Of a stretch of DNA of 64,000 nt, positions 23,711 to 35,868 are shown piece by piece; the first letter of the stretch is position 1; every line of letters starts with the position of its first letter. The notes beneath the pieces are model-generated. The model searched no databases, had not been told where the DNA came from, and worked only from the letters and a program-made list of their open reading frames with translations. Origin of the DNA: Mangifera indica (taxonomy: Eukaryota > Streptophyta > Magnoliopsida > Sapindales > Anacardiaceae); assembly GCF_011075055.1 (NCBI RefSeq), contig NC_058154.1, positions 6,063,501 to 6,127,500 of the forward strand, in the 5' to 3' direction. Both the position numbers and the translations under genes were made by a program.

Positions 23711-25019
23711 GGTTGGCATGGATGACACCAAGCGATTCTATAAGTTGTGCACGTTTTTAGAATTTTGGTGAATTTTAGAAATATGTCCTGCACGACTAGT
23801 AACTTCCTGCACACCTGACTTAGGCAAAAAAAACTCAATTTAGTCCAGTTTTGATGAATTGGGATTGAATTACAATTTTTTCTAGCCTTTAGGGTTGAAT
23901 TGTAACAGTGTAAAATTTAAACGACTAAAATGTAAATTGACACTTTGGTTAAAATAATTAAAATTAATAGTCTTTTAATTTTGATTATACATATGCATTT
24001 TTATTGATATGCATAATGCCCGATATATAGTTGAACAACCTATGTTATGAATGTCTTTAATGAGTTTGTAATTTTAAAATAGGACATGTGTGTCTTGGGT
24101 TCTTTCAATTTCTGATGTATTTCTCTTCTCATTTAAACTCTCTTCGAATGTAACTTGAGGTTTCTATTTTATAAATGTAAAATTAGAATGAAATTTATTT
24201 TTTTATTAGAAAAATTGTAACTAGGAGATAAAGTTTTGTACTTTTAAATATTGACGAATGACTGTTAATGACTCGAAGAGCAAGACGTAGGTCGACCAAT
24301 CAATTCCTCACAATTTGGGGAGTTCATATTAGTTGAAATAGTATGCCGATACATTTAAATTTTTGTTGTAGTATGCATTCTGGGTTTTATTTTCAAAATA
24401 ATCATCTCACATGCTAAACAATTATAATTAGTGAGACAGTAATAAATCTCTTAAATATATTAAGTCGAAAATAACCAATGTCTTCCAATATAATGCTTTG
24501 AGACAAGCCCCTGTTTGTTGAAACTTTCTTTGCCAAAACAAATGGTATACTTCTTTCAGGTGGAAAACCAAATGATTGTTCATATTGGGTCCGACTTAAA
24601 TTTTATACCTAGCTTGTTCGCCAAAGCAAAGGTGAAACCGAGAGTTAGGGACATGTAATTATAGATGATATGTAGTACACACCCTACTGTAAACCAAGAG
24701 TCAAAATTGATATATGCTAACTGTTAAATTAGAGATTATAGATTTTTGTGATTGGTTTAACTGGCCTACTTATTGATTAATTCAAACTTGTTTGTCAAAA
24801 CGAATGAGAGAGTTAATGCAATTGGATCTTAGCCTAGTAGGAAATCCATTAGGAGTTCCCAAGTCTAACAAAGTTGTTGGCTTGAAAAAAATAATGAGAG
24901 GATTTATTCAACAAAGACCATATTGAAAAAATAATTAATTAAAATCAAGATTATTGATATTTACCTTTCTGCACATGTAGATCAAAATCCCAACATGTCA
25001 AACAATATGAATCTTTATC

Positions 25020-25946
25020 GATTTTGAAGAATGAAAATAGACTTGAAGGCAATAACTTCAATGACGGTACTGAAGCCTCTGGATCATACTATGCCAAGAA
25101 AAAAACTGTACGTTTTTTGAGCAATGCCTCTTGAGCCTAGTCTCGATACCACCCAAAAGAAGAAAAATACTTATAATAAGTATTTGGATGACTCCAACGA
25201 TGTCTAATGTTTAATACTAGTTGTTATGACACTTACGCTACAGAAGCAATATGAAAACATAGACGCCCAACCTATTTTTCTTCACTTTCACAAGATTTTC
25301 GCAATTCGTGTGACATATGAGATTTACGAGTTATCAGAAGCACTTTACAGTTGCAAGATGTCATGTAGTCAAATTGATTAGCTATATAAAATGGTTTGCA
25401 TCATTGGGGAAGATTATGGAATATGGCTTGGTCATTGACCTTGTCTTGTAGTCCCTTCCTAACTCATATGACATATTTATTATGAACTATCTTATGAGTG
25501 AAAAGGAAAAGTCTATCCCTAAGCTTTTAGGGTTGCTTAGGACTATTGAGCATGAGGTGAAAAAGTCTACTAATGTACTTTTGGTAGATGTCAATGCATT
25601 CAAAGACAAAGGTAAGGGCAAGGTCAAGACCAAGTTTAAGCTTAAAGCCCAAAAACAGGCTTCTACCCCTATAAAACCTACAGGTGACGTTGGAAAGGGA
25701 AAAGTTGCTTGCTTCCATTGTGGCAAGACCAGACATTGGAGGAAACATCACAAGGATTACCTTGAAAGCAAGAAAAAGTTGGCTACTTCAACTTCAAGTA
25801 TATGTGTTACTGAGATAAACATCATAACATCTATGTCTTGGGTTGTGAACACTAGATGTGGTTCTCACATATGTTCTAATATGCAAGAACTAAGGGAGAG
25901 TAAATTACTCACCAAAGAACAAGTGGACCAAAATGTTGGAAATTAA
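25020..25946 (+). pseudogene. Copia gag and protease start, copy C
   Basis: The best preserved gag of this family. An open frame at 25482-25946 covers the gag C-terminal region, a Lys-rich tract, the knuckle CFHCGKTRHWRKHH (fourth ligand His instead of Cys), and the protease site VVNTRCGSHIC with Asn in place of the catalytic Asp. N-terminal gag text is readable but broken between 25020 and 25480. Confidence 0.85.
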
Positions 25947-25988
25947 ACCAAAATAGTTGTATTACCTATATGAAATTGTTTTATCAAT

Positions 25989-27160
25989 TTGTCTTCTAGG
26001 CTTATTTTGGAACTTAAAGATTATTTTCATGTTCCTAGCATTTCTAGGAATTTAATTTATGTGTCCACTTTGGACAAGTTTGGATATTCTTTATTGATTG
26101 TTGATGGTGTTATAATCATCAACTTGAATAATATTCCTTATGGAATTGCTAGTTTAAAAAATGGTCTTCATGTTCTCGATTTGAATGATAAAATATATAA
26201 TATCGAAAATAAAAGAACTAAATGATCTAATCTGAACACCACATATATGTGGCATTTCAAGCTTTTTCATATAGGGCTGAAACACATTTCGAAACCTTAC
26301 AAAAATAGGGATTTATGATCATTTGATCTAGAGTCTAAATGGTGAGTGTGAATCATGCCTTTTAAGCAAGATGACCAAGTTGCACTTTACTAGACAAAAT
26401 GAAAAAGCAACTAAACTGTAAGCATTATTTGTAGCGATGTATGTGGACCCTTAACAGTGCAAACTAGTAATGAGTATTTTTACTTCATCACATTTCCTGA
26501 TGATCTAAGTATATACGACTATGTGTATCTAATGAAATACAAGTCTGAATGCTATAAAAAATTCAAAGAATTCAAAAGCGAAGTAGAAAAACAAATTGGA
26601 AATAGTATAAAGATCCTTCAAAGTGATCGGGAAGGTGAATACTTGTATATCAAGTTCAGAGATTAACTAAAGGAACATGAGATAATATCATAGCTTATTC
26701 TTTTTAGTACACCACAACATGGTGTTTCTAAATGAAAGAATAGAACTTTGATGGACATGGTTAGATCCATGATGAGCTTTATAGATTTACCCATGCCATT
26801 TTAGGAATACGCTCTAGAAATAGCCACGTATACATTGAACCGAGTCCCATCCAAGTTTATGGATAAAATTCCTTATAAGTTATGGACTAGGCGAAAGCCC
26901 AATTTAGAATATCTAAAGGTATGGGACAGTGAAACTTATATCAAGAAATTGACTTTGAACAAGCTAAGTTCCAAATCTAAAAGATGTATCTTAATGAGGT
27001 ATTTTAAAGAAACCAAAAGATACAGTTTCTACCACCCAAATCAACAAAAGGTTTTCATTACTCAAATCAAAGTTTCTTGGAAAATAAGCTCATTTCTAGA
27101 AGAATGAGTAGGAGATGGATTCAACTTGATGAAGTTCAAACACCACAAGAAACCACAAAC
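25989..27160 (+). pseudogene. GAG-pre-integrase and integrase, copy C
   Basis: Pre-integrase (SRLILELKDYFHVPSISRNL..., NIPYGIASLKNGLHVLDLND) is followed by integrase with FPDDLSIYDYVYLM and LQSDREGEYLY, so the first two catalytic aspartates are present. The glutamate position in the QHNGVSE-like motif reads Lys followed by a stop near 26734. The C-terminal part (DKIPYKLWTRRKPNLEYLKVW) is open at 26835-27107. It is inactive. Confidence 0.85.
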
Positions 27161-27428
27161 ATAAAATAGAAAGATATGCCACCTCAAAAGGATGAGCATT
27201 GTAAAGAGGTTGCTACACATCCAACTTAACATACACGTGAGTCGTATAAGTCCAATTGAGTACATCGCAAGCCAAAGAGGTTTGGTTATCTCTTAACTCA
27301 GTATAACGATGTATTAGTCATTCAAGATAATGAACTTAAGACTTACTAATATGCTATCTCAGATCCCAACTCCATTAAATAGCTTGAAGCCATGAAATCT
27401 AAAATAGACTTAATGTATCAGAACCAAA

Positions 27429-28196
27429 TGGTAAGTGTTATTGCCGACACCTAAATTAAAATCCTAAATTCCTACAACAAAAATGTAGTAAAGGAAAATA
27501 AGGATCATTCCCTCGAAGAGTTTTAATTAGTACGTTGTCACAAATCAATCAAAACAAGAAAATAAAAGAGGGGGGTTTTGAATTGAATGCAAATTATAAT
27601 TAAAAACTACAAATAAAAATTCAACAAAATAATCTGAAAGTAATTAATCAATTAAAGAAATCTTGGTCTACGGTCACATCCACCATTGAAACTATGATTG
27701 ATCATCGATAATCAAAAATATCAAATTAATTATTCAAATATTTGTTGCGGTATTAATTACCTGTCTTTCCTTATGATTAGTTAACTAAAAACATATATTC
27801 CAGTTAACCCTCATTGATTAATAATTCGGATACAATCTCGAATTTAATTAAACAATAACATTAAGAATTAGAAAGACCAACGAAGCAAGACAACACAAGC
27901 ATACGACATTGCATTTAATCTAGTTGAATAATTAAAAGATGCATTAAAGAACAAAACATAATCTCACAATTCTTGTAGTTCCATGGTTTCAAATCCCTTC
28001 AACCAAGAGAAAATATTCAGCCACTGTAAATCATATTTAGCTCTCTAATCCTCCAAATTACAATGATCAATCCCAACAAACTAAAAATAAAAATATATAT
28101 ATTATCTCCCTACTAAAATCTGAAAATAAAAGGTAATACTAATCTCCTAATCCAGCCAAGCAAAGGTGATACATATCTTCCCAAAAAGAAAGGAAA

Positions 28197-28269
<73 letters not shown>

Positions 28270-28636
28270 AATGTATATCCTTCTTCCAAAAATATTCTTC
28301 CTTATCTATCTCAATTAATCCCCTTTTCACCCTAACAATTATCCATTTTCTAGGAAGCAAATCTTGACTTTTGTGGAAGATCTCAGCTGATCTGGACGTC
28401 CAAATTTAATTTTCGAAATCTACTCTCATCATTCACATGCCCACGCCTAGTCAGCATCATGGATTTTATAGATTAATAAGTCTGCTCCAATTTTTAATCT
28501 TCTTGGCCTAACTTACTCCAAAAATATTCAAAGCTTCCTAAGTGCAAAAGATAAATAATTCTATTAGATTGCATTAAATTTCCACACAACATAAAGGAAT
28601 TAGAACTCAAAATAATAACAATTAACGACGTTATCA
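27429..28636. mobile_element. Solo LTR inserted in copia copy C
   Basis: The 1208-bp sequence has TG...CA ends (TGGTAAGTGTT...ACGTTATCA) and perfect 5-bp target duplications CCAAA (27424-27428 and 28637-28641). Copies B and D are uninterrupted at the same site, giving a clean empty site. There is no internal region. It carries an (AT)n run at 28199-28266. The orientation and superfamily are not certain. Confidence 0.85.
28199..28266. repeat. (AT)n microsatellite, about 34 units
   Basis: Uninterrupted alternating AT inside the solo LTR. Such runs are highly variable in length and prone to sequencing error. Confidence 0.95.
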
Positions 28637-28639
28637 CCA

Positions 28640-29936
28640 AATATAGACTTTGGTAGATTTACCTGAAGGGATAGAACCTATAAGGTGTAAATAGGCCTTC
28701 AAAAAGAAGACTAACATGAAAGGTAATGTGCAAACCTGTAAGGAATGATTGGTTACAAAAGGTTTCACACAAGAGCATGACATAGACTATGACAAAACTT
28801 CTTCACCAGTTTCAATGTTGAAGCCTATTCAAATTATGCTTGTGATAGTTGCATACCATGATTATGAAATCTAGCAAATGGATGTCAAAATTGTTTTCTT
28901 GAACAAGAACCTAGTAAAGGATGTGTATGTGGCACAACTCAATGGTTTTGTTCTCGATGGACAAGCGAACAAGGTATGTAAGTTACAGTGATCAATTTAT
29001 GAACTCAAACAAGCTTATAGGAGTTGGAACATTTGTTTTAACAAAGTTGTGAGAGAATTCAGATTCATTATAAATAAAGATAAGCCATATGTGTACAAAA
29101 AAGTCAATAGGAGCAAGACAGTATTTTTGATATTATATGTTGATGACATATTAATTATTGGGAATGATAAACCAAACTTGCAATCAGTAAAGACTTGATT
29201 ATCCAAGTGTTTCTCTATGAAAGAGTAAGGAAAAGTAGCATATATCTTAGAAATAATCTACAGAGATAGATCACATAGGCTGTTTGGACTAAGTCAAAAC
29301 ACGTACATTGATAAAGTGCTAAAGAGATTAAACATGGAAGAATCCAAGAGAGGATATCTTATGATGAGTCATGGAGCATATCTCTCTAATGATATATGTC
29401 CTAAAACACAAGAAAAGAAAGATAAGATGAGGTTGATCCTTTGTGCTTTTGCAATAGGATCAATTATGTACATCATGTTATATACAAGGTCTGATGTCTC
29501 ATACACTTTAAGAATAATATTGGACGGTTATCAAGAACATTCTCAAGTACCTTAAAAGGATTAAATATATGTTTCTAGTTTATAGAGGAGAGTTTAAGTT
29601 CACTATACAAGGATATAGTGATGTCAGTTTTCAAATAGATCGAGATGATTTCAAACACCAATCAGGATTTTGTTTTGCCTAAATATGGAACAATTAGCAA
29701 GAAAAGCTCCAAGTAAAGCATTGTGACTGATTCTACGATCGAGTCTAAGTATATTATTTTATCAGATGTGATAAAAGAAATGGTATAGATTAAGACATTT
29801 GTCATTGAACTTGGTGTGGTTCTATCTATAGAAAATCCTATAGAACTTTATTGTGACAACAACAGAGTGGCAACACAAGCAAATGAGCCACAGTCTCACC
29901 AACAATCCAAATACATAATCAAGAGATACCACCTGA
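28640..29936 (+). pseudogene. Reverse transcriptase and RNase H, copy C
   Basis: RT motifs FLNKNLVKDVYVAQLNGFVLDG, CNIxSYELKQAYRSWN-like text and LYVDDILIIGND (about 29130-29170) are present across frame breaks. RNase H text follows to 29936, where the frame runs straight into LTR sequence. The tail with the TDDNLAD motif, seen in copy D, is lost here. Confidence 0.8.
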
Positions 29937-31754
29937 TCTTTGGTATTTAATTAATAAAAATGACATTTACATTATCTATATATTATTAAATAGATAATTA
30001 TTCTAAGAATAGTAGAACAGTGACAAAGGGTTCAGTGCTCGACTTAAAATTATGAGAACCTTATATGCACATTAGAAGGGTATTCTTAAAATGCTTGTAA
30101 CTTCAATATTACCATGATAAAGGACACGGGTAATAGTGATAGATTTATCATAATGTTAAACAACCTCATCAAAAGATAATGACAATTTTCATGTGTCAAA
30201 GTTGTTTGTTGACAACTTGGTACAACTCATAGGTGCACATTGTAGACGTGTCCACTGAACTAACGTATCAAAAGAATTTCATATGGATGGTTACTCTAAT
30301 GTCTATGAAAAATATCCTTTTAGTGAATTGAGGTACATATGATCCTTAGACTTAAGGTTACCAAACTGTCATGTACAAGGATTGGTATGACTTGATACCA
30401 ACCCAATGTAGTCTAATCAGAGAATTGTTAGAAAGGTGATGATTGGTTATATCGAGATTCGTACGAAGACTATCATGGATCAATAAACGATTCATCACTC
30501 TTGAGCATGAGAGTTGATATTTTTAGTTAGGGTCTACTGAAGGATGTTAATGACCAATTAAATCTGTAGCCATAATGGAATTGAGTTTATGCTCTATTCA
30601 ATATTATTTGGTCATTAACAAAATTCAATATATGTAATTCGAGGAGCCCTAAGCGAGACACTTAATCTATACAATAACCTTGAAGAGATATTATATGACA
30701 AAAGGATTAAATTGTATAAGAAATCATATCACTGACAGATCAAAAGAAGTTATATGATGACCTCAACGAATTGGATAGACATGATGTCTTGCTAGAGATC
30801 AATTTTGGTTTTTGTCCAAATGGAGGTCAGAATGAAAGCTCAACACAAATCTGATTTTACCAACTTAGTGGATAGCTTATGAGTCACACACAAAAGGAGT
30901 TAATGAGCTCTAAAGGCATAAGGATTGTCCAAGTTAGATTTGGTATGAATTTTGGTTGGAGAATCTAGAGCCTCGGAAAGGTCTATGGACCATAAATATA
31001 TTTTAATATATTTTGGGACCTTAGTGTAATAATCTTGAGTTGCTAAGGTGTATACGAGATTTGGGAAGATTGAGTTGGATTAACTCAAATCCATGTCACC
31101 TAATTTGAAATTCAAATTAGGATTATGATAGGATTTTATCCTATCTTCATTAATATTGGAATCTTCCAAAATTGGGTAGAATGCCAAAAATGGTGAAGAG
31201 TTAATGGGATATTAATGAGGGAACATACAAGTTTTAATTACTTTGATCAACCATACAACTTTGATGAGTTGTATATGCAAAATATACAAGTCATGTTTGC
31301 CTGGCACATTAATTTGTGCCAAGCGTGCATGGATGTATTGTTTGGGAAATATTCAAGTCCTAGGCAGCAAACATGTGAAGTGTATATATATGTCTATTTC
31401 TCGATTTAATTAAATATTTACCCTACAAAATATATTCAACCCTAGCCACTGTAGAGAGATTTTTCCTTTCCTCGCACATAAAGTCATCCTTTGGTTCTAG
31501 CAAGCCATTAGTACAGTTAAACATTCATAGTTACTACTTCGTATGGATACCGAGAGCAAACCTATGCTTGGTACTCATAGTGGCTTTTTTGTGACCTCCC
31601 TTCATCAATGAAAAATGAAGGAGCTGCCCACATAGTTATATCTAACAAACACCTTACACCTTCCTAATCTAGAAAGGCGTTTTACGGATTGTTTGATATT
31701 AAATTAAAATTTTTATCTGATTCTTCCACTATAAAAGACCGTAAAATCCCTTCA
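29937..31754 (+). repeat. 3' LTR, copia copy C (5' tip lost)
   Basis: It begins inside the LTR (CTTTGGTATTTAATTAAT) and ends CCCTTCA before TCTTA. Closest in type to the 3' LTR of copy D. Confidence 0.85.
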
Positions 31755-31759
31755 TCTTA

Positions 31760-32586
31760 AACTCTTTCAGTCAACCTTTGCCGCTTTATTGCAAAGAATG
31801 TTCCACCTGAGATTAGAAACTTAAAACTTGATGAAACAAAATTCAAAAGCATGTTCAATTCAAACAGACGGTATGTCTTCTCTTATAGATAGGAAATCTA
31901 CTTTGGAGGGGTAAATGAGTAACTAACAACAAAACTTCGTGTTAACAAAACAATTCCTTTGATTTGAATTTTGTGCCTACAGGCTTTAAGGTGTTTTATT
32001 TTCCTCAATGACCCTTATATTTCTTATAGAAATTGTGAAGTTATTTATCCCATAATTTTACTTCTTATGGGTTTTTTGTTTTAATGAGATTTTTTTTGTC
32101 AAATATTTTGTTTGAGGTAGAGTTATTATTATTTTTTATATAGCCAGTCCAATAATTATCCTTTTACCTGAAATTGAAAGTGTATTATGTATTTAGCCTG
32201 ATCTTTTGTTAGTGAAGGGTTTTGATTCTTTTTTTTTTTTTTTGACCTTTTTGAGGTCTATTTTACCATGAGAAGAGTAATAACATGAGTCTCTTATACA
32301 ATTGATTTGAATGTGTATATAATTAGATGGGATTGAATTTAGGATAAAATAGAGTAGTTTTTTAGAGTCATCATGTTTTTTTTTTTTTTCCTCATTTCGG
32401 AATGGATGGTTATATAGATATGTGTATATATAACAAATTCTAGGTAGAAACCAGGACCTATAAGGTCAGTTTTGGATAGGAATTGACCTTACAGATTTCA
32501 AGTTTCAATTTCTATTTTTAGGAACTAGTTGATTCCGATTTCAATTTTTAAAAATTTTAAAGGATATCTGAACCCACTCACCCTTA
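31760..32586. mobile_element. Right part of the split hAT element, block C
   Basis: Same structure as 17198-18013. It ends CACTCACCCTTA and is followed by GTTTATAA (32587-32594), one base different from the left target copy at 42133. T-runs lie at about 32230 and 32380. Confidence 0.72.
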
Positions 32587-32594
32587 GTTTATAA

Positions 32595-34724
32595 CATTCC
32601 AATAATCTTTTCACATTTTACTTATAAGTCGTATATACAAATATATTTTTTATTATATTATAGTTCTATCATTACCTTGTCACAAGTAAATTGAACGTCA
32701 TTTTCCTTTTTTTTCTTTTTTTGGGTAAAAGAATGTCATTCTCTTTAATGCTAAACTTCATCAGTTAATAAATGTCTCTTTTAAGATGGCTTGGGTTACC
32801 CTTGTATGCATTTATCTTTACTTCACATTCATTATTTAATATTATATCTTTCTCTTTTGATTATTATTTTAAAATTCATTTGGCTTCCTTGAGTAGTAGC
32901 AAATGTCACATTTCTTTTTCTCTATTAAGAACGATTTTAAAGCTATTTAGATTTAAGAGAAACAACTTTTAAAAGTTTACATATCTTTTAAAATTAACAA
33001 GAATTTTAACAACTCATTTATTTATATATAGGACATTGGTAAAAATAATTATGTATACTAATATTACCCACTTATCTTTTGTTTGAACGACAAATTCCCA
33101 CTCTGAAAATTTTGTACAAAAATAATATAACATGAATACTTAAGGATAAAATTGTGAAAATTTTATAAGTTTAAAATATTTCATTTTAGTTTCTATCAAT
33201 TAAAACAATTGCAAGAATTTCAAAACTAAACTAGACATATTTAATGAAAACATTTTAAGATGTTTTCCAATGTAACAAAATATTCCTTATTGAATCTAAT
33301 ATCTTTATGCAAAATAATAAAAGAAACATGCTAATTAATTAAACATTAAAAGTTTTCAAAGTTTTATCATCTTCCCTTCATGCCCTTGCTAATTGTATTT
33401 CTCAGCCTCCATTCGCTTATTCCATGCAAAACATGAAGGACCATGAGGTGACTATAATTCATTAAGTTAAGTAGTCAATCTCTCTAATCCTTAAGTCATG
33501 GGCAATGCCTAACCTTATCTTAAGACATAGATATGACTACACCTTATGCACCACATCTAAAACACTATGTCATTCAAGCATTTGTACTAACATGATATGA
33601 TGCAATGCATGCATAAGTTATCATCATGCAAGTCATGATGAAAAAAAATTTTGCCTTTTTCATTTCTTTTTTGTATCTTAATCAAATTAAATTGAAGCAT
33701 GGATTCAAAACCAAGTAGCTGATTGAGCTACAATTTGCTAGTGATATTGGTACTTAAGTGACTTTTATCCATACACCCTTTCATTCATTCCTTTGTGCAC
33801 ATCATTGTTGTCACTTGTAAACTTATGGTATGCATGTAGCTCAATGAGTTCTCTAACTATGTCAATCCTATGAAAACTTTAAATTTCACTTTCATGTAGA
33901 AACATATTTCCTTGGGCATCTATTAACTTACTTTCATGTATAGGGTCAAGTCCCTTTTTATACAAACATGCTCACATTTTTATTTGAAAACATGCATCTT
34001 AACATTCACATTACATAAATGTTTCTTGAACTTTTCAAGAAAATGTTTTTAGCATTTTGTAAACTTATCATAGACATTTCATAAACATGTCTGAAACCTT
34101 GTTCAAAACATTCATAATATGTCATAAGTCATCCATGAAAATTCCTAATAAGGCTTAAGCCCTTCATTCATCACATTCCTATCATTAGGACGACAATTTT
34201 ATTCATAGGAAGGGTTCGGAACAAGCCTCAAACAACTTTCTAGGCAAAACAATGCAATGTCATGATATGCATTTTTTAATGTTACGACAAGTAGATTTTG
34301 CCTAAGTAAGGGCAACTTAATACTACAACATTCATTTTTTTTAATGTATTGGCATCGCTATTCCCATCCTATGTCGCGACATTACAATTTTGATGTTGTG
34401 ACATTTGACATAGAAAGTGCACTTTCATTTCTAAACTCATCTAATCTTATTTCACAATCAAGTTAATCAAGTACAGTTCATCTAAGGATCAAATAAACCT
34501 CCCTCTAAACTCTCTAAACACACATACTCCGCCCAATTAGGCGTGCTAATTAAAATTCATATCACCATACCTCAATCCACATTCAAATTATACAATCAAT
34601 TAAATAATGGTTTCTCATCATTTATAAAGAGTTTACGAAATTTTCATACAACCAAATCATAACCATGCTTTATGAAATCATAAACTCAACAATTCAATGC
34701 AATTTATGGGATTCAAAAAACAAA
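32595..34724. other. Duplicated non-coding flank, block C
   Basis: Collinear with 18022-20176 and 53112-55226. The part from about 33780 to 34530 is almost identical to 54300-55060, whereas the part before it differs by several percent. No gene is seen. Confidence 0.55.
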
Positions 34725-35350
34725 TGTAACAACCTCTTATTTCATACCCTAAGGAGAATAGTGAGGTTCTACTAATTACCTTGCTTGAGAATTTCTTTGT
34801 CCCTATTTTAATCTTCCTTAACCTTGGCTTCGATTTCTCTCTATCCCTAACAAAAATAAGAGGGCGATTAGAAAATTTAAATTCTCTTAAACCTAAGAAA
34901 TAGGGTTTCATACTTACCTCAACTGCCTTAGAATAAAAATAAGAAAAAAAATGAATTACTTTATGGAAGGTACCTTAATTAAAATTCTTGCAAAAATTTT
35001 AGAGAAGCAAACGATATTTTGCTTGTTTAAGGGAAGGAGAAGAGAAAATCATTTTCTTTGGTGGAGAGGAGTAGTGAAACAAGATTATTGGGGATATGGC
35101 ATGCTTATATACATGCCCTCAATTAACGATTTCAAACCTTCATACTTCTTTACACTAAACATTTTAAATATGCATAAAAATTCACTCAAATTTTAGAAAT
35201 CTTTATATCTCAAAAATCAAAGTTACTAAAAGTCTAAACTACCATCTAGAAATAGTTGAGAGGTTTAAACACAAAATTAAATTTAAATTACCATTACACC
35301 CTTAGCTTGTACCTATGGGGTTTTAATCTTTTTAAATTTCAGGATAAAAC
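34725..35350 (-). repeat. Possible LTR promoter segment, block C
   Basis: It starts TGTAACAACCTC and ends AGGATAAAACA on the plus strand. The minus strand carries the TATA-like GTATATAAGCATG near 35099-35118. No matching target duplication. The 77-codon minus-strand frame at 34678-34911 corresponds to the frame at 20104-20424 but is shortened. Confidence 0.35.
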
Positions 35351-35380
35351 ACTAAAAAGATTAAACTACCATTAATAGTT

Positions 35381-35868
35381 TCTTAGAGTAATGTCTTAGA
35401 TCCAATTGACTTGTACATTTGTAATGATGTGATTTATCTATTTGTTAAGTTATTTATGCACGTTAATGTTTAACATAATTTGTTTGTACGAATAATATGT
35501 CTTAAGAATGATAGAATTGTAATGACAGGATCAAATGACTGATCGTGAGAATTTTATGCATACATTAAATGACCATTCTAAAAATACCATGATAATCCAA
35601 TTATTATTACTCGTGTTCTTGATCATAGTAACATTAGTATTACAGATGTTTTTAGAATAACTATCTAATGTGTATAGGGTTCCCACAATCAGTCATTTAA
35701 TCCCCCCATCATGATTCTATCATTCGAAGGGCATATTATTGATTTGAACATATTATGCAAAACCTTTATATGCATGAATAATAGAATACCTTTTTATTAA
35801 TAAATAAATAAATAAATTACATCATCACAGATGTACAAATTGATTGACTCTAAAGCATTACCCTAACA
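35381..35868. repeat. Palindrome of two inverted LTR ends, block C
   Basis: The best preserved copy. Left arm 35381 to about 35592 begins TTAGAGTAATGTCTTAGA. Right arm, about 35593-35868, is the inverse of TGTTAGGGTAATGCTTTAGA. Both arms match the first 210-280 bp of the LTR at 2894-4562 read on its sense strand. Confidence 0.8.

Larger units (their letters stand above)
22055..31754 (+). mobile_element. Ty1/copia element, copy C (5' and 3' LTR truncated, solo LTR inside)
   Basis: The 5' LTR lacks about its first 1 kb. The primer site TGGTATCAGAGTC lies at 22957. The 3' LTR joins the internal region at about 29936 with loss of the purine tract and the first ~40 bp of the LTR. A 1.2-kb solo LTR (27429-28636) splits integrase from RT. 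The right target duplication is TCTTA at 31755-31759. All reading frames are broken. Confidence 0.9.

Noticed and set aside
23583..23771. Short open frame with MTWLDT repeats as a real protein gene
   Set aside because: It lies in the leader of a decayed copia and is open only because the 51-bp repeat keeps phase; the equivalent frames in the other copies begin and end differently.
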